Assembly (NCBI GenBank): GCA_052139675.1
Contig: JBKQWE010000033.1
Span: 22,451 to 86,450 of the forward strand
DNA length: 64,000 nt
Direction of reading: 5' to 3'
Origin: JBEKCB01 sp052139675
GTDB taxonomy: Bacteria > Planctomycetota > Brocadiia > CAIUPP01
Shown: piece by piece, positions 56,049-63,656 of the stretch
Layout of the letters: each line of letters begins with the position of its first letter
Position numbering within the stretch: position 1 is the stretch's first letter
The notes under the pieces: generated by a model
The model's database searches: none
What the model was told of the DNA's origin: nothing
The model's input: the letters and a program-made list of their open reading frames with translations, nothing else
Made by a program: the position numbers and the translations under genes

Positions 56049-58520
56049 ATGCGCGTCAACATCATCCGGCAGGTTCGCAAGCGTTCGGGGCAGCTCGTTC
56101 CATTTAATCAGGAGAAGATCGCCAACGCGATTTTCAAGGCGGCGCAGGCGGTGGGCGGCGAGGACCGGCAGATGGCCGACGAACTCGCCGACGTCGTGAC
56201 GATGTTCCTGGAAAAGCAGTACGGCTCCGGCGACGCGCCGGGCCTTTCGCGGGCCCCGACGATCGAGGAGATCCAGGACATGGTCGAGAAGGTGCTGATC
56301 GAGACGGGGCACGCGAAGACGGCGAAGGCGTACATCCTCTACCGCGAGCGGCGCGCGCGCATCCGCGAGACGGTCAAGGTCCGCAAGCAGGTCGCCGGCC
56401 GCAACAACCCGACGGACCTCTCGCTGATGGTGGACCCGGCGACGCGCGACGAGATCCGGTCGTGGAACAAGCAGCTCATCGCGCTGGCGCTCGAGAAGGA
56501 GGCCGACGTGCCCGCGGAGGTCGCCGCGGAGATCGCCTCCGCCGTCGAGGGCCGCATCCTCGCCAGCGGCATGAAGCGCATCAGCACCAGCCTCATCCGC
56601 GAGCTGGTGGACAACGAGCTGTTCGAGCGCGGCCTGCGCAACAGCCTGGAGAAGCAGCTCTCCATCGGCATGCCCATCTTCGACCTCGAGCAGGTGATCT
56701 TCTCGAAGAGCAACGAGAACTCCAACATCGCCTCGAACAATCCCGAGGCGATCAACCTCACCATCGCCGAGAACACGCTCAAGCAGTACGCGCTCAAGAA
56801 AATCTTCAGCAAGGACGTCGCCGAGGCCCACCTGCAGGGCATGGTGCACCTGCACGACCTGGGCTATCCCACGCGCGTGTACTGCTCCTCGCACTCGCTC
56901 GAGTACCTGAAGAAATACGGCCTGTCGCTGCTGAACCTGGACACGCACTCCGCCCCGGCGAAGCACGCGCGCACGCTCACCGGCCACCTGAACACCTTCC
57001 TGGCCTCGATGCAGGCGTTCTACGCCGGCGCGCTGGGGGTGGGCTACATCAACATCCTCTACGCGCCCTACCTCGAGAACCTCGACGACAAGACCATGCG
57101 CCAGGAAGCCCAGCACCTGATCTTCAGCGGATCGCAGAGCGCCTTCTCGCGCGGCGGCCAGACGCTGTTCCTCGACTTCAACGTCCACACCGGCGTCCCG
57201 CGCTACATGCGCGACATCCCGGCGATCGGGCCGGGCGGCGTGGAGACCGGCCGCACCTACGGCGAGTACGAGGAGACCGCCATGCGCTTCGCGCGCGCGC
57301 TCCTCGACGTGTGGCGCCGCGGCGACTCGAACGGACACGTCTTCGCCTTCCCCAAGTGCGACCTGCACGTCAACGCCGACACCTTCGCCGACCCGCGGCA
57401 GCTCGAGCTGCTCGAGTACGCCTGCCAGGCCTCCAGCGAGAACGGCACGCCCTACTTCGTCTTCGACCGCGACGAGGTCACCCTCTCGGCCTGCTGCCGC
57501 CTGCGCACGACCATCGAGGACAACCACATGCTCCGCCACCTCGAGAGCATGCGCTTCTGCGGCTTCCAGAACATCACCGTCAACCTGCCGCAGGCCGCCT
57601 ACCGCGCCGGCCCCGGCAACCTCGACGGCCTCTTCCACGAGATTGACCGCGCGATGGAGATCGCCTTCAAGGCGCACTACCAGAAACGCAACTTCATCCA
57701 GCGCCTCATGGCCGGGCCGAACATGCCCCTCTGGCAGATCGGCAAGCTCGCCGACGACGGCCGCCCGTACGTGGACCTCGACAAGTGCACTTACATCGTC
57801 GGCCTCATCGGCCTGAACGAGTGCCTGCAGCACCTCACCGGCCAGGAGCTCCACGAGACCGACGCGGTGTTCAAGCTCGGGCTGAAGATCGTCACGTACA
57901 TGCATTTCCGCTGCAAGGAGGAAGGGAAGAAGAGCGGGCTGAAGTTCGCGCTCGAGGAATCCCCCGCCGAGAGCGCCGCGCGCCGCCTGGCCAAGATTGA
58001 CCTGCGCCGCTACCCGCAGGCCGAGAAGGTCGTCCGCGGCAGCGTCGCCGACGACGAGATGTATTACACCAACTCGATCCACCTGCGCGCCGACGCGCCG
58101 GTGGACCTCATCACCCGCATCCGCATGCAGAGCAAGTTCCACCCGCTCATCGAGAGCGGCGCCATCATCCACGCCTTCGTCGGCGAGGAGCGGCCCGCGC
58201 CCGCCAGCGTCCTGGCGCTCGTCCGCAAGACCTTCGAGAACACCCAGGCCGCGCAGCTCACCCTCTCGCCGGAGTTCACCGTCTGCAATTCGTGCCAGCG
58301 CGTCACGCCGCAACTGACCGACCACTGCGCGTTCTGCAACTCGACCCACGTCGCCGGCATGACCCGCATCGTCGGCTACTACAGCCGCGTCAACAACTGG
58401 AACAAGAGCAAGATCGGCGAACTGAAGGACCGCCATCGCGGCAACTACCGCCTCGCCGGCGCGCCCGTCGAGGCCAGGACGGCCGCCGCACCCGCCGTCC
58501 TCCAGCCCGCGCAAGTCTGA
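56049..58520 (+). CDS. nrdD: Anaerobic (class III) ribonucleoside-triphosphate reductase
   Basis: 823 residues, a glycyl-radical enzyme reducing ribonucleoside triphosphates to dNTPs without oxygen. N-terminal ATP-cone (residues 1-95, PFNQEKIANAIFKAAQAVGG). The barrel includes LSIGMPIFDLEQVIFSKSNE and NENSNIASNNPEA. C-terminal zinc site: Cys746, Cys749, Cys760 and Cys763 (FTVCNSCQ, HCAFCNST). The radical Gly is about 776 (TRIVGYYSRV). The small redoxin encoded next suggests that thioredoxin-like reductant, rather than formate, supplies electrons. Ribosome site AGGGGA is 9 bases before the ATG. Confidence 0.95.
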   Translation: MRVNIIRQVRKRSGQLVPFNQEKIANAIFKAAQAVGGEDRQMADELADVVTMFLEKQYGSGDAPGLSRAPTIEEIQDMVEKVLIETGHAKTAKAYILYRERRARIRETVKVRKQVAGRNNPTDLSLMVDPATRDEIRSWNKQLIALALEKEADVPAEVAAEIASAVEGRILASGMKRISTSLIRELVDNELFERGLRNSLEKQLSIGMPIFDLEQVIFSKSNENSNIASNNPEAINLTIAENTLKQYALKKIFSKDVAEAHLQGMVHLHDLGYPTRVYCSSHSLEYLKKYGLSLLNLDTHSAPAKHARTLTGHLNTFLASMQAFYAGALGVGYINILYAPYLENLDDKTMRQEAQHLIFSGSQSAFSRGGQTLFLDFNVHTGVPRYMRDIPAIGPGGVETGRTYGEYEETAMRFARALLDVWRRGDSNGHVFAFPKCDLHVNADTFADPRQLELLEYACQASSENGTPYFVFDRDEVTLSACCRLRTTIEDNHMLRHLESMRFCGFQNITVNLPQAAYRAGPGNLDGLFHEIDRAMEIAFKAHYQKRNFIQRLMAGPNMPLWQIGKLADDGRPYVDLDKCTYIVGLIGLNECLQHLTGQELHETDAVFKLGLKIVTYMHFRCKEEGKKSGLKFALEESPAESAARRLAKIDLRRYPQAEKVVRGSVADDEMYYTNSIHLRADAPVDLITRIRMQSKFHPLIESGAIIHAFVGEERPAPASVLALVRKTFENTQAAQLTLSPEFTVCNSCQRVTPQLTDHCAFCNSTHVAGMTRIVGYYSRVNNWNKSKIGELKDRHRGNYRLAGAPVEARTAAAPAVLQPAQV

Positions 58521-58580
58521 AAATGCAGCCGCGGCTCTCGGAGCGGCGGATGATTTTTTGAATCGGAAAGGACCGACGTC

Positions 58581-58853
58581 ATGACCCGGATTCTGATCTT
58601 CGGCAAGGCCGAATGCGCCAAGTGCAAGACGACCAAGCACAAGGTCTCGCACCTCATCACCGGCGAACCGGCCCACCACGTTGAGATGGTCTTCCACGAC
58701 ATGGAGACGCTCGACGGCCGCGCCGAGGGCGCGTTCTACGACGTGAACAAGATCCCCGCGACCGTGATCGAGCAGGAGGACCGCCAGGTGGCGCGCTGGG
58801 ACGGCGACGTGCCGGACTCCCAGGCCATCCACCGGCTCATCGTCGGAGTCTAG
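58581..58853 (+). CDS. Small thioredoxin/glutaredoxin-like protein
   Basis: 90 residues with a redox pair Cys12-x-x-Cys15 (FGKAECAKCKTTKHK) after a first beta strand, a second strand with FHDMET, and the cis-Pro loop region KIPATVIEQE. This is the glutaredoxin/thioredoxin fold. Location between nrdD and nrdG (60 bases after nrdD, 4 bases before nrdG) points to a role as reductant of NrdD. The usual aerobic NrdH has CxxC with other spacing and neighbours, so it is NrdH-like by role rather than proven homology. Confidence 0.75.
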   Translation: MTRILIFGKAECAKCKTTKHKVSHLITGEPAHHVEMVFHDMETLDGRAEGAFYDVNKIPATVIEQEDRQVARWDGDVPDSQAIHRLIVGV

Positions 58854-58857
58854 ACGA

Positions 58858-59619
58858 ATGCTCCCGCCGATCAGGGGATTCATCGAGAGCACGCTGCTCG
58901 ACTGGGAAGGCAAAGTGGCCGCCGTGGTTTTCCTGCCCGGCTGCAACTTCCGCTGCGGCTATTGTCACGCCCGCCACCTGGTCGAGCCGGCGCCCTCCGA
59001 CGAGGCCATCCCGTTCGAGGCCGTCCTGGTCGCCTTCAAGCGGCAGCGCGGCTGGCTCGACGGCGTGGTCATCAGCGGCGGCGAGCCGACGGTTCACCCG
59101 GGGCTTCTCGCCTTCATCCGGCAGTTCCGCGAGCGGCGCATCGCCGTCAAGCTCGACACGAACGGCAGCCGGCCCGACGTGCTCGAGCAGCTCCTGGCCC
59201 TCGGCGTGCTCGACTACGTGGCGATGGACGTCAAGGCGCCGCTCGACGCGAAATACGCCGAGGTCGCGCGCGCGCCGGTGGACCTCGCCGCGATCCGCCG
59301 GAGCATCGAGCTTTTGATCGGCGGCGAGACGCCCTACGAATTCCGGACCACCGTCTGTCCCGACACGCTCGACGCCGACGAGGTCGAGCGCACCGCCATG
59401 GCCGTCCGCGGCGCGCGGGCCTACTACCTCCAGGCGTTCCGCCCGGTGAACTGCCTCGACCGCGCCCTGGAAACCTCGCGGCCCTGCAATCCCGACCAGA
59501 TGCGCGACCTCTGCCGGCGGGCGGCCCGGCACGTCCAGCGCTGCGTCGTCCGGGGCGACCAGGCCAGCGAAGTGGCGGCCGCAGGGGCAGCGGGCGCCAG
59601 TGCGGCGTCCCGGAAATAA
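58858..59619 (+). CDS. nrdG: NrdD-activating radical-SAM enzyme
   Basis: 253 residues. The radical-SAM cluster motif is Cys29-x3-Cys33-x2-Cys36 (LPGCNFRCGYCHARHL). GGEPTVHP and LDTNGSRPDVL complete the SAM-binding barrel. It abstracts hydrogen from Gly of NrdD to form the glycyl radical under anaerobic conditions. The gene starts 4 bases after the redoxin, in one operon. The C-terminal 30 residues are Ala-rich and variable. It is longer than E. coli NrdG and resembles the pyruvate-formate-lyase-activase-like variant. Confidence 0.92.
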   Translation: MLPPIRGFIESTLLDWEGKVAAVVFLPGCNFRCGYCHARHLVEPAPSDEAIPFEAVLVAFKRQRGWLDGVVISGGEPTVHPGLLAFIRQFRERRIAVKLDTNGSRPDVLEQLLALGVLDYVAMDVKAPLDAKYAEVARAPVDLAAIRRSIELLIGGETPYEFRTTVCPDTLDADEVERTAMAVRGARAYYLQAFRPVNCLDRALETSRPCNPDQMRDLCRRAARHVQRCVVRGDQASEVAAAGAAGASAASRK

Positions 59620-59653
59620 GTTGCGCGATGTCCGGCCAGTCCGAGCCGCGACT

Positions 59654-59681
59654 TGACAATTTCCGGCGTATCGTTATCTTA
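59654..59681 (+). promoter_or_regulatory. Promoter before DUF1015 gene
   Basis: TTGACA (59654-59659), a 16-nt spacer and TATCTT (59676-59681). It lies before the hexamer inverted repeat and the DUF1015 gene, so the leader would contain the repeat. Confidence 0.5.
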
Positions 59682-59717
59682 TGCGCGTCAAGTCATTATT
59701 CTTCGTCGTCGTAAAGG

Positions 59718-59810
59718 CGATCGTAATCGTAATCTTACTCGTAATCGTAATCGTCGTTCACGGAACTGCGGCGCGCGAGATTGCGATTACGAGTGCGAAT
59801 ACGATGATGG
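59718..59810. repeat. Inverted CGTAAT hexamer repeat
   Basis: Left arm 59718-59757 (CGTAATCGTAATC units) and right arm 59779-59810 (GATTGCGATTACGAGTGCG) are complementary with mismatches around a 21-nt loop. Same family as 46173-46250. Confidence 0.75.
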
Positions 59811-59859
59811 GCGACATCGCGATGACGGCTCGCCGCACCTCGTCTGAAAGAAATGAACC

Positions 59860-61161
59860 GTGGCGGAAATCATCCCGTTTCGCGGCTACCGGTACGACAC
59901 GCGCGTCACCGAGGACCTCGGCAAGCTGATCGCGCCGCCGTACGACGTGATTGACGCGCCGCTGCGCGACACGCTCTTCCGCCTCTCGCCCCACAACATC
60001 GCGCACGTCACCCGCGCGCAGCGCGTCGAGGGCGCGCCCGGCGGCCCGTACGCCGACGCCGGCCGCCTCTGGGCGCAATGGCGCGAGCAGGGCATCGTCA
60101 AGCCGGACGACGCGCCGTGCCTCTACCTCTACGAGCAGTTCTTCGTGGTCCACGGCCGGCGCTTCTCGCGGACCGCGCTCGTCGGCGCCGTCCGGCTGGA
60201 GCAGTTCGGCGGCGCCGTGCGGCCGCACGAGCACACCCTGGCCGCGCCGCGCCTGGACCGGCTGGAGCTGATGCGCGCCACGCGCGCGCAGTTCGGGCAG
60301 GTCTTCGGGCTGTACAACGATCCGGGCGGCACGATCGTCCGCCTCCTCGACCCGGTCAAGAAGGGACGCCCGATCGCGCAGGCCTCCGACCGGCACGACC
60401 TGCTCCATCGCCTCTGGATCATCTCCGATCCGCCGGCCATCGCCGCGCTTCAGCAGGCGTTGCGCGACCGCGAGATCCTGATCGCCGACGGCCATCACCG
60501 CTACGAGACCGCGCTCGCGTTCAGCCAGGAACACCCGGAACTGCAGTCCGCGAAGTTCCGCATGATGGGCCTCGTGGACTCGTCGAGCGCCGGCCTCGTC
60601 ATCCTGCCGATCCATCGCCTCGTGAAGGGGCTGAAGGATTTCCGCCCGGAGGAGTTCGCCGCCGGCCTGCGCCGCGCCTTCGAGGTGAAGCTTTATCCGG
60701 GCGACACCCCGGCGGTCCGCTCCGCTGTCCTCGGCGCCATGCGCGAGCTGAAGGAGAAAGGCCGGCACGCCTTCGGCCTCTATCTCGGCGGCAAGGACCA
60801 CCACCTGCTCGTCCTGCGCGGCGAGGAGCTGATGGACGCGCGGCAGGACCATTCGCAGGCCTGGCGGCGGCTCGACGTGAGCATCCTCCACCGGCTGATC
60901 CTCGAAGAGCACATGGGCATCACGCCCGAACGCCTCGAGGCGGAGGCGAACGTGGAGTACGTCCAGGATTTCCCGCACGCGATCCAGGAGGCCGCCGACC
61001 GCGTCGCCGCCGGCGAACGCCAGGCGCTTTTCCTCATGAACCCGACGACCATCGGCGAGGTGCAGGCCGTCGCCGCCCAGCGCGAGCGCATGCCCCAGAA
61101 AAGCACCTTCTTCTATCCCAAGATTTACACCGGCATGGTATTCTATTCGATGGATGCGTAG
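59860..61161 (+). CDS. DUF1015 family protein
   Basis: 433 residues. The family start EIIPFRGYRYDTRVTEDLGK and APPYDVI are typical; HRYETALAFSQEHPELQS and the final FYPKIYTGMVFYSMDA are also conserved. The role is not known biochemically. In many genomes the gene lies with serine-pathway genes (serA/serC-type), and a class V aminotransferase follows here with a 91-base gap that contains a repeat. GTG start with GAAAG upstream. Confidence 0.9.
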   Translation: MAEIIPFRGYRYDTRVTEDLGKLIAPPYDVIDAPLRDTLFRLSPHNIAHVTRAQRVEGAPGGPYADAGRLWAQWREQGIVKPDDAPCLYLYEQFFVVHGRRFSRTALVGAVRLEQFGGAVRPHEHTLAAPRLDRLELMRATRAQFGQVFGLYNDPGGTIVRLLDPVKKGRPIAQASDRHDLLHRLWIISDPPAIAALQQALRDREILIADGHHRYETALAFSQEHPELQSAKFRMMGLVDSSSAGLVILPIHRLVKGLKDFRPEEFAAGLRRAFEVKLYPGDTPAVRSAVLGAMRELKEKGRHAFGLYLGGKDHHLLVLRGEELMDARQDHSQAWRRLDVSILHRLILEEHMGITPERLEAEANVEYVQDFPHAIQEAADRVAAGERQALFLMNPTTIGEVQAVAAQRERMPQKSTFFYPKIYTGMVFYSMDA

Positions 61162-61163
61162 AC

Positions 61164-61233
61164 GGGAAGTCGGAAGTCAGAATGATGAGTGACGAAGTAC
61201 TTCATCGCTCATCATTCATCACTCATACTTCTT
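61164..61233. repeat. Inverted GATGAGTGA-type repeat
   Basis: Compact element: left arm 61164-61197 and right arm 61201-61233 with only a few bases between (GAATGATGAGTGACGAAG against CATCGCTCATCATTCATC). Same family as 47977-48068. Confidence 0.8.
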
Positions 61234-61252
61234 CGTTCAATCGGAGGCCACC

Positions 61253-62320
61253 ATGAAGCTCTTCATCCCCGGTCCCATCTGGTGCCGCGAGGAAGTCCTT
61301 CGGGAATTCTGCCATCAGCCGATGGCCCACCGCGGCAAGCAGTTCACCGAGCTGTACACCGGCGTGCTCCAGAAGCTCAAGAGAATCCTCGGCACTGAGG
61401 GCGACGTGCACTTCTCCACCAGCTCCGGCTCCGGCGTCTGGGAACTGGCCATCCGCAACTGCGTCCGCAAGCGCGCCCTCGTCTGCGCCTGCGGCGAGTT
61501 CAGCTCCAAGTGGGGCGACGTCTGCGAGATGAACGGCCGCGAGACCGTCCGCATCTCCGTCCCGCTCGGCAAGGCCATCCGCGGCCCGATGATCGCCGAC
61601 GCCCTCAAGAAACACGACGTGGACGCCGTCCTCTACTGCCACAACGAGACTTCCACGGGCGTCACCAACCCGATCGAGGAAGCCGCCGAGGTCATGCGCG
61701 ATCACCCGGACGTGATGTTCCTCGTGGACGCCGTCAGCGGCATGGCCGGAATCCCGATTGACGTGGACCAGCTCGGCGTGGACCTGTGCCTGGCCAGCGT
61801 GCAGAAGGCGTTCGGCCTGCCGCCGGGCGCCGCCATCTTCACCGCCTCCGAGCGCGCGTACGCCCGCGCCGCCGAGATCCCGCACCGCGGCTACTACTTC
61901 GACCTGCTCGCCATCCGCAAGAGCGCCGACAAAGGGCAGACGCTCGTCACGCCCTCCGAGCCGCACATCTACGCGCTCAATTTCCAGCTCGACGCCATGC
62001 TCGCCGAGGGCATCGAGAACCGCTTCGCGCGGCACCGGCAGATGGCCGAGGTCGTCCGCGCGTGGGCCCGCACGAACTTCGCGCTCTTCGCCGAGCCGGG
62101 CTTCGAGTCGAACACCGTCACCTGCGTCGCCAACACCCGCAACGCCGACATCGGCGCCCTCAACAAGGAACTCCAGAAGCGCCACGACTGCATCATCTCC
62201 GACGGCTACGGCGAACTGAAAGGAAAAACCTTCCGCATCGCCCACATGGGCGACATGCAGATCAGCGACATGCACGAGCTGCTGCGGTGGATTGATGAGA
62301 TCGTGGGGATTGGGACGTAG
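61253..62320 (+). CDS. Class V aminotransferase (phosphoserine/alanine-glyoxylate type)
   Basis: 355 residues, PLP-dependent fold type I. LFIPGPIWCREEVLREFCHQ with HRGKQFTELYTGVLQKLKRI is the family start; SSGSGVWELAIRNCV binds the cofactor phosphate; DAVSGMAGIPIDVDQLGVDL supplies the ring-stacking Asp; the Schiff-base Lys is 185 (ASVQKAFGLPPG). Members convert 3-phosphohydroxypyruvate to phosphoserine or glyoxylate to glycine. Linkage to DUF1015 favours a serine-pathway role. TCGGAGG lies closely before the ATG. Confidence 0.85.
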   Translation: MKLFIPGPIWCREEVLREFCHQPMAHRGKQFTELYTGVLQKLKRILGTEGDVHFSTSSGSGVWELAIRNCVRKRALVCACGEFSSKWGDVCEMNGRETVRISVPLGKAIRGPMIADALKKHDVDAVLYCHNETSTGVTNPIEEAAEVMRDHPDVMFLVDAVSGMAGIPIDVDQLGVDLCLASVQKAFGLPPGAAIFTASERAYARAAEIPHRGYYFDLLAIRKSADKGQTLVTPSEPHIYALNFQLDAMLAEGIENRFARHRQMAEVVRAWARTNFALFAEPGFESNTVTCVANTRNADIGALNKELQKRHDCIISDGYGELKGKTFRIAHMGDMQISDMHELLRWIDEIVGIGT

Positions 62321-62380
62321 ACTCTAATCCGGGGGCCCGCTTCAGAAAGAGGGAACGGGATACTTCGTCAAAGGAGAAAG

Positions 62381-62683
62381 ATGGCGATGGCCACTCCCGC
62401 TGATTATCACTACAGTGCTACTGTACAGACAAACGACCTTGCCGTCTTACATTGTCTCCGTGCTTTGGCTGACTATGCCGAAAAGTCACAACTCAAGAAA
62501 GTGGCTTGGGGCGGAACGACAGCCGATTATTGGCGACAGCATGGCCACATGGTCAAATTCCATTTCTCTTCAATGGACTGTCGAGAAACCTTCCTGAAGG
62601 AGGCGACACGCGTCCTGCCGGACATGTGGAAATTATTCAGGACGAAAGACGACGATCCTCCAACAGAAGAAGAAAGACCCTGA
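62381..62683 (+). CDS. Small hypothetical protein
   Basis: 100 residues. AAAGGAG before ATG 62381 supports a real gene, and its codon use is A+T-richer than the core genes. It is a soluble alpha/beta protein with no recognised motif; HHM-type segment WRQHGHMVKFHFSSMDCRET contains several His and a Cys. It lies between the aminotransferase and the vapBC pair, in a probable accessory strip. Confidence 0.5.
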   Translation: MAMATPADYHYSATVQTNDLAVLHCLRALADYAEKSQLKKVAWGGTTADYWRQHGHMVKFHFSSMDCRETFLKEATRVLPDMWKLFRTKDDDPPTEEERP

Positions 62684-62717
62684 CACGCGCGCGAAGTTGA
62701 CTGGTGAATTCCTTTTC

Positions 62718-63137
62718 CTACCGGCCGCCGGCTTCTGGCTTGGCCCAATTCAAGACGCGCAAGCGCGGGACGCGGGCGAATTCCGCTTCGTTGTTCGTGA
62801 CCAAAGCGCAGCGAAGCGAAAGCGCATGCGCAGCGATCAGCATATCCATTGATCCGATGACCGTTCCTGCTCTCTCGAGCGCCGCCCGCAGTTGGCCATA
62901 TGCCTGTGCTGCTCTTTCATCAAATGCGGCCACGTGCAATGGGGCCAGGAACCCCGCGAGCGCTCGTCGGCTCGTTTCGGGCAAGGCGCTCTTGCTCACC
63001 CCGAATTCGAGTTCGCATAATGTGATCGCCGAAAGGCAGAGATCTTCCAGTTCCGCTCGACGAAGGCGCTCGATGACTACTTTCGGTTTTTCCTTTATGA
63101 CGTAGATGCAGGTGTCTGTATCCAGCATGTACTTCAT
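62718..63137 (-). CDS. vapC: VapC-type toxin (PIN-domain ribonuclease)
   Basis: 139 residues. The PIN-domain acidic residues lie in YMLDTDTCIYVIKEKP (Asp near the start), LCELEFGVSKS and IGSMDMLIAAHALSL, with NNEAEFARVPRLRVLNW closing the fold. It cleaves initiator tRNA or rRNA, or mRNA, when VapB is lost. ATG 63137 shares one base with the vapB stop; a GTG just upstream at 63140 is also possible. Complete and likely functional. Confidence 0.92.
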   Translation of the reverse strand: MKYMLDTDTCIYVIKEKPKVVIERLRRAELEDLCLSAITLCELEFGVSKSALPETSRRALAGFLAPLHVAAFDERAAQAYGQLRAALERAGTVIGSMDMLIAAHALSLRCALVTNNEAEFARVPRLRVLNWAKPEAGGR

Positions 63138-63364
63138 CACAGTCCCTTGCGCAACTGGACCGGCGGCTGGTTCCTATCCGCCATAAAATCCTCGGGGAAG
63201 AGATCCAGGCTGCGCACGAATGAGTCCCAGAGCTTGTTCTTCGGAATCAGGAGGACGAGCCCGTCGTGTTTGCACACGTACACCTCCTTGCCGGGCAGCC
63301 GGAATTCCTTCGGCAGTCGCACGGCCTGGCTGCGACCGTTCTTAAAAAGTCGAGCCGTGTGCAT
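63137..63364 (-). CDS. vapB: VapB-type antitoxin
   Basis: 75 residues. RLFKNGRSQAVRLPKEFRLP is the AbrB-like DNA-binding part, and the tail (FPEDFMADRNQPPVQLRKGL) wraps the toxin. GGAGGAG precedes ATG 63364. A promoter and an operator palindrome overlap just upstream, in line with autoregulation. Confidence 0.92.
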   Translation of the reverse strand: MHTARLFKNGRSQAVRLPKEFRLPGKEVYVCKHDGLVLLIPKNKLWDSFVRSLDLFPEDFMADRNQPPVQLRKGL

Positions 63365-63384
63365 TTTTTCTCTCCTCCTAAATT

Positions 63385-63425
63385 GGTCTATATCACAGTA
63401 TAGACCATCATCGTTACATAGTCAA
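63385..63425 (-). promoter_or_regulatory. vapBC promoter and operator
   Basis: Minus-strand TTGACT (63425-63420), a 17-nt spacer and TATACT (63402-63397). The perfect inverted repeat GGTCTATA-N6-TATAGACC (63385-63406) overlaps the -10, ideally placed for VapBC repression. Confidence 0.8.
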
Positions 63426-63437
63426 GCGCCGGCAAGA

Positions 63438-63481
63438 CGGTCAAAATGACAGCCGCAGCCAAACCGCTGTCAAAATGACAG
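63438..63481 (+). promoter_or_regulatory. Paired palindromes upstream of groEL
   Basis: CGGTCAAAATGACAG (63438-63452) and CTGTCAAAATGACAG (63467-63481); the second is a perfect 6-3-6 palindrome and the two are 29 bases centre to centre. They lie about 80-110 bases ahead of a sigma-54 promoter and are placed like activator-binding sites. Confidence 0.65.
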
Positions 63482-63505
63482 AACCACTCGTCGTGTGAGT
63501 AAACG

Positions 63506-63534
63506 CATAACACGCTGTGGCACAGTATGTTATG
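63506..63534 (+). promoter_or_regulatory. 29-bp near-palindrome upstream of groEL
   Basis: CATAACA-CG-CTGTG-G-CACAG-TA-TGTTATG: two nested inverted arm pairs around a central G. It lies between the paired palindromes and the sigma-54 promoter and may be another regulator site. Confidence 0.55.
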
Positions 63535-63556
63535 ACTACGCGCCTGCGTTTCGCGT

Positions 63557-63574
63557 TTGGCACCTTCTTTGCTT
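63557..63574 (+). promoter_or_regulatory. Sigma-54 promoter of groEL
   Basis: TTGGCACCTTCTTTGCTT: GG at 63559-63560, ten bases, GC at 63571-63572; both halves match the RpoN consensus. The leader to ATG 63657 would be about 73 bases. No CIRCE element is seen in the gap. Confidence 0.8.
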
Positions 63575-63656
63575 GGTGTTGACCACGCTTATCTATGCGG
63601 CAATATGACCGGCCGAGCTGGTGAAAACCTCGGCGAACAGGCAAGGAGGACTGAAA

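Noticed and set aside
56022..58946. A 974-codon open frame on the strand opposite nrdD
   Set aside because: It mirrors nrdD codons in GC-rich DNA; the peptide is an Arg/Ala/Val/Glu shadow with no domain, and nrdD is certain.
63365..63656. CIRCE or HAIR heat-shock operator before groEL
   Set aside because: Neither TTAGCACTC-N9-GAGTGCTAA nor the HspR repeat is present.
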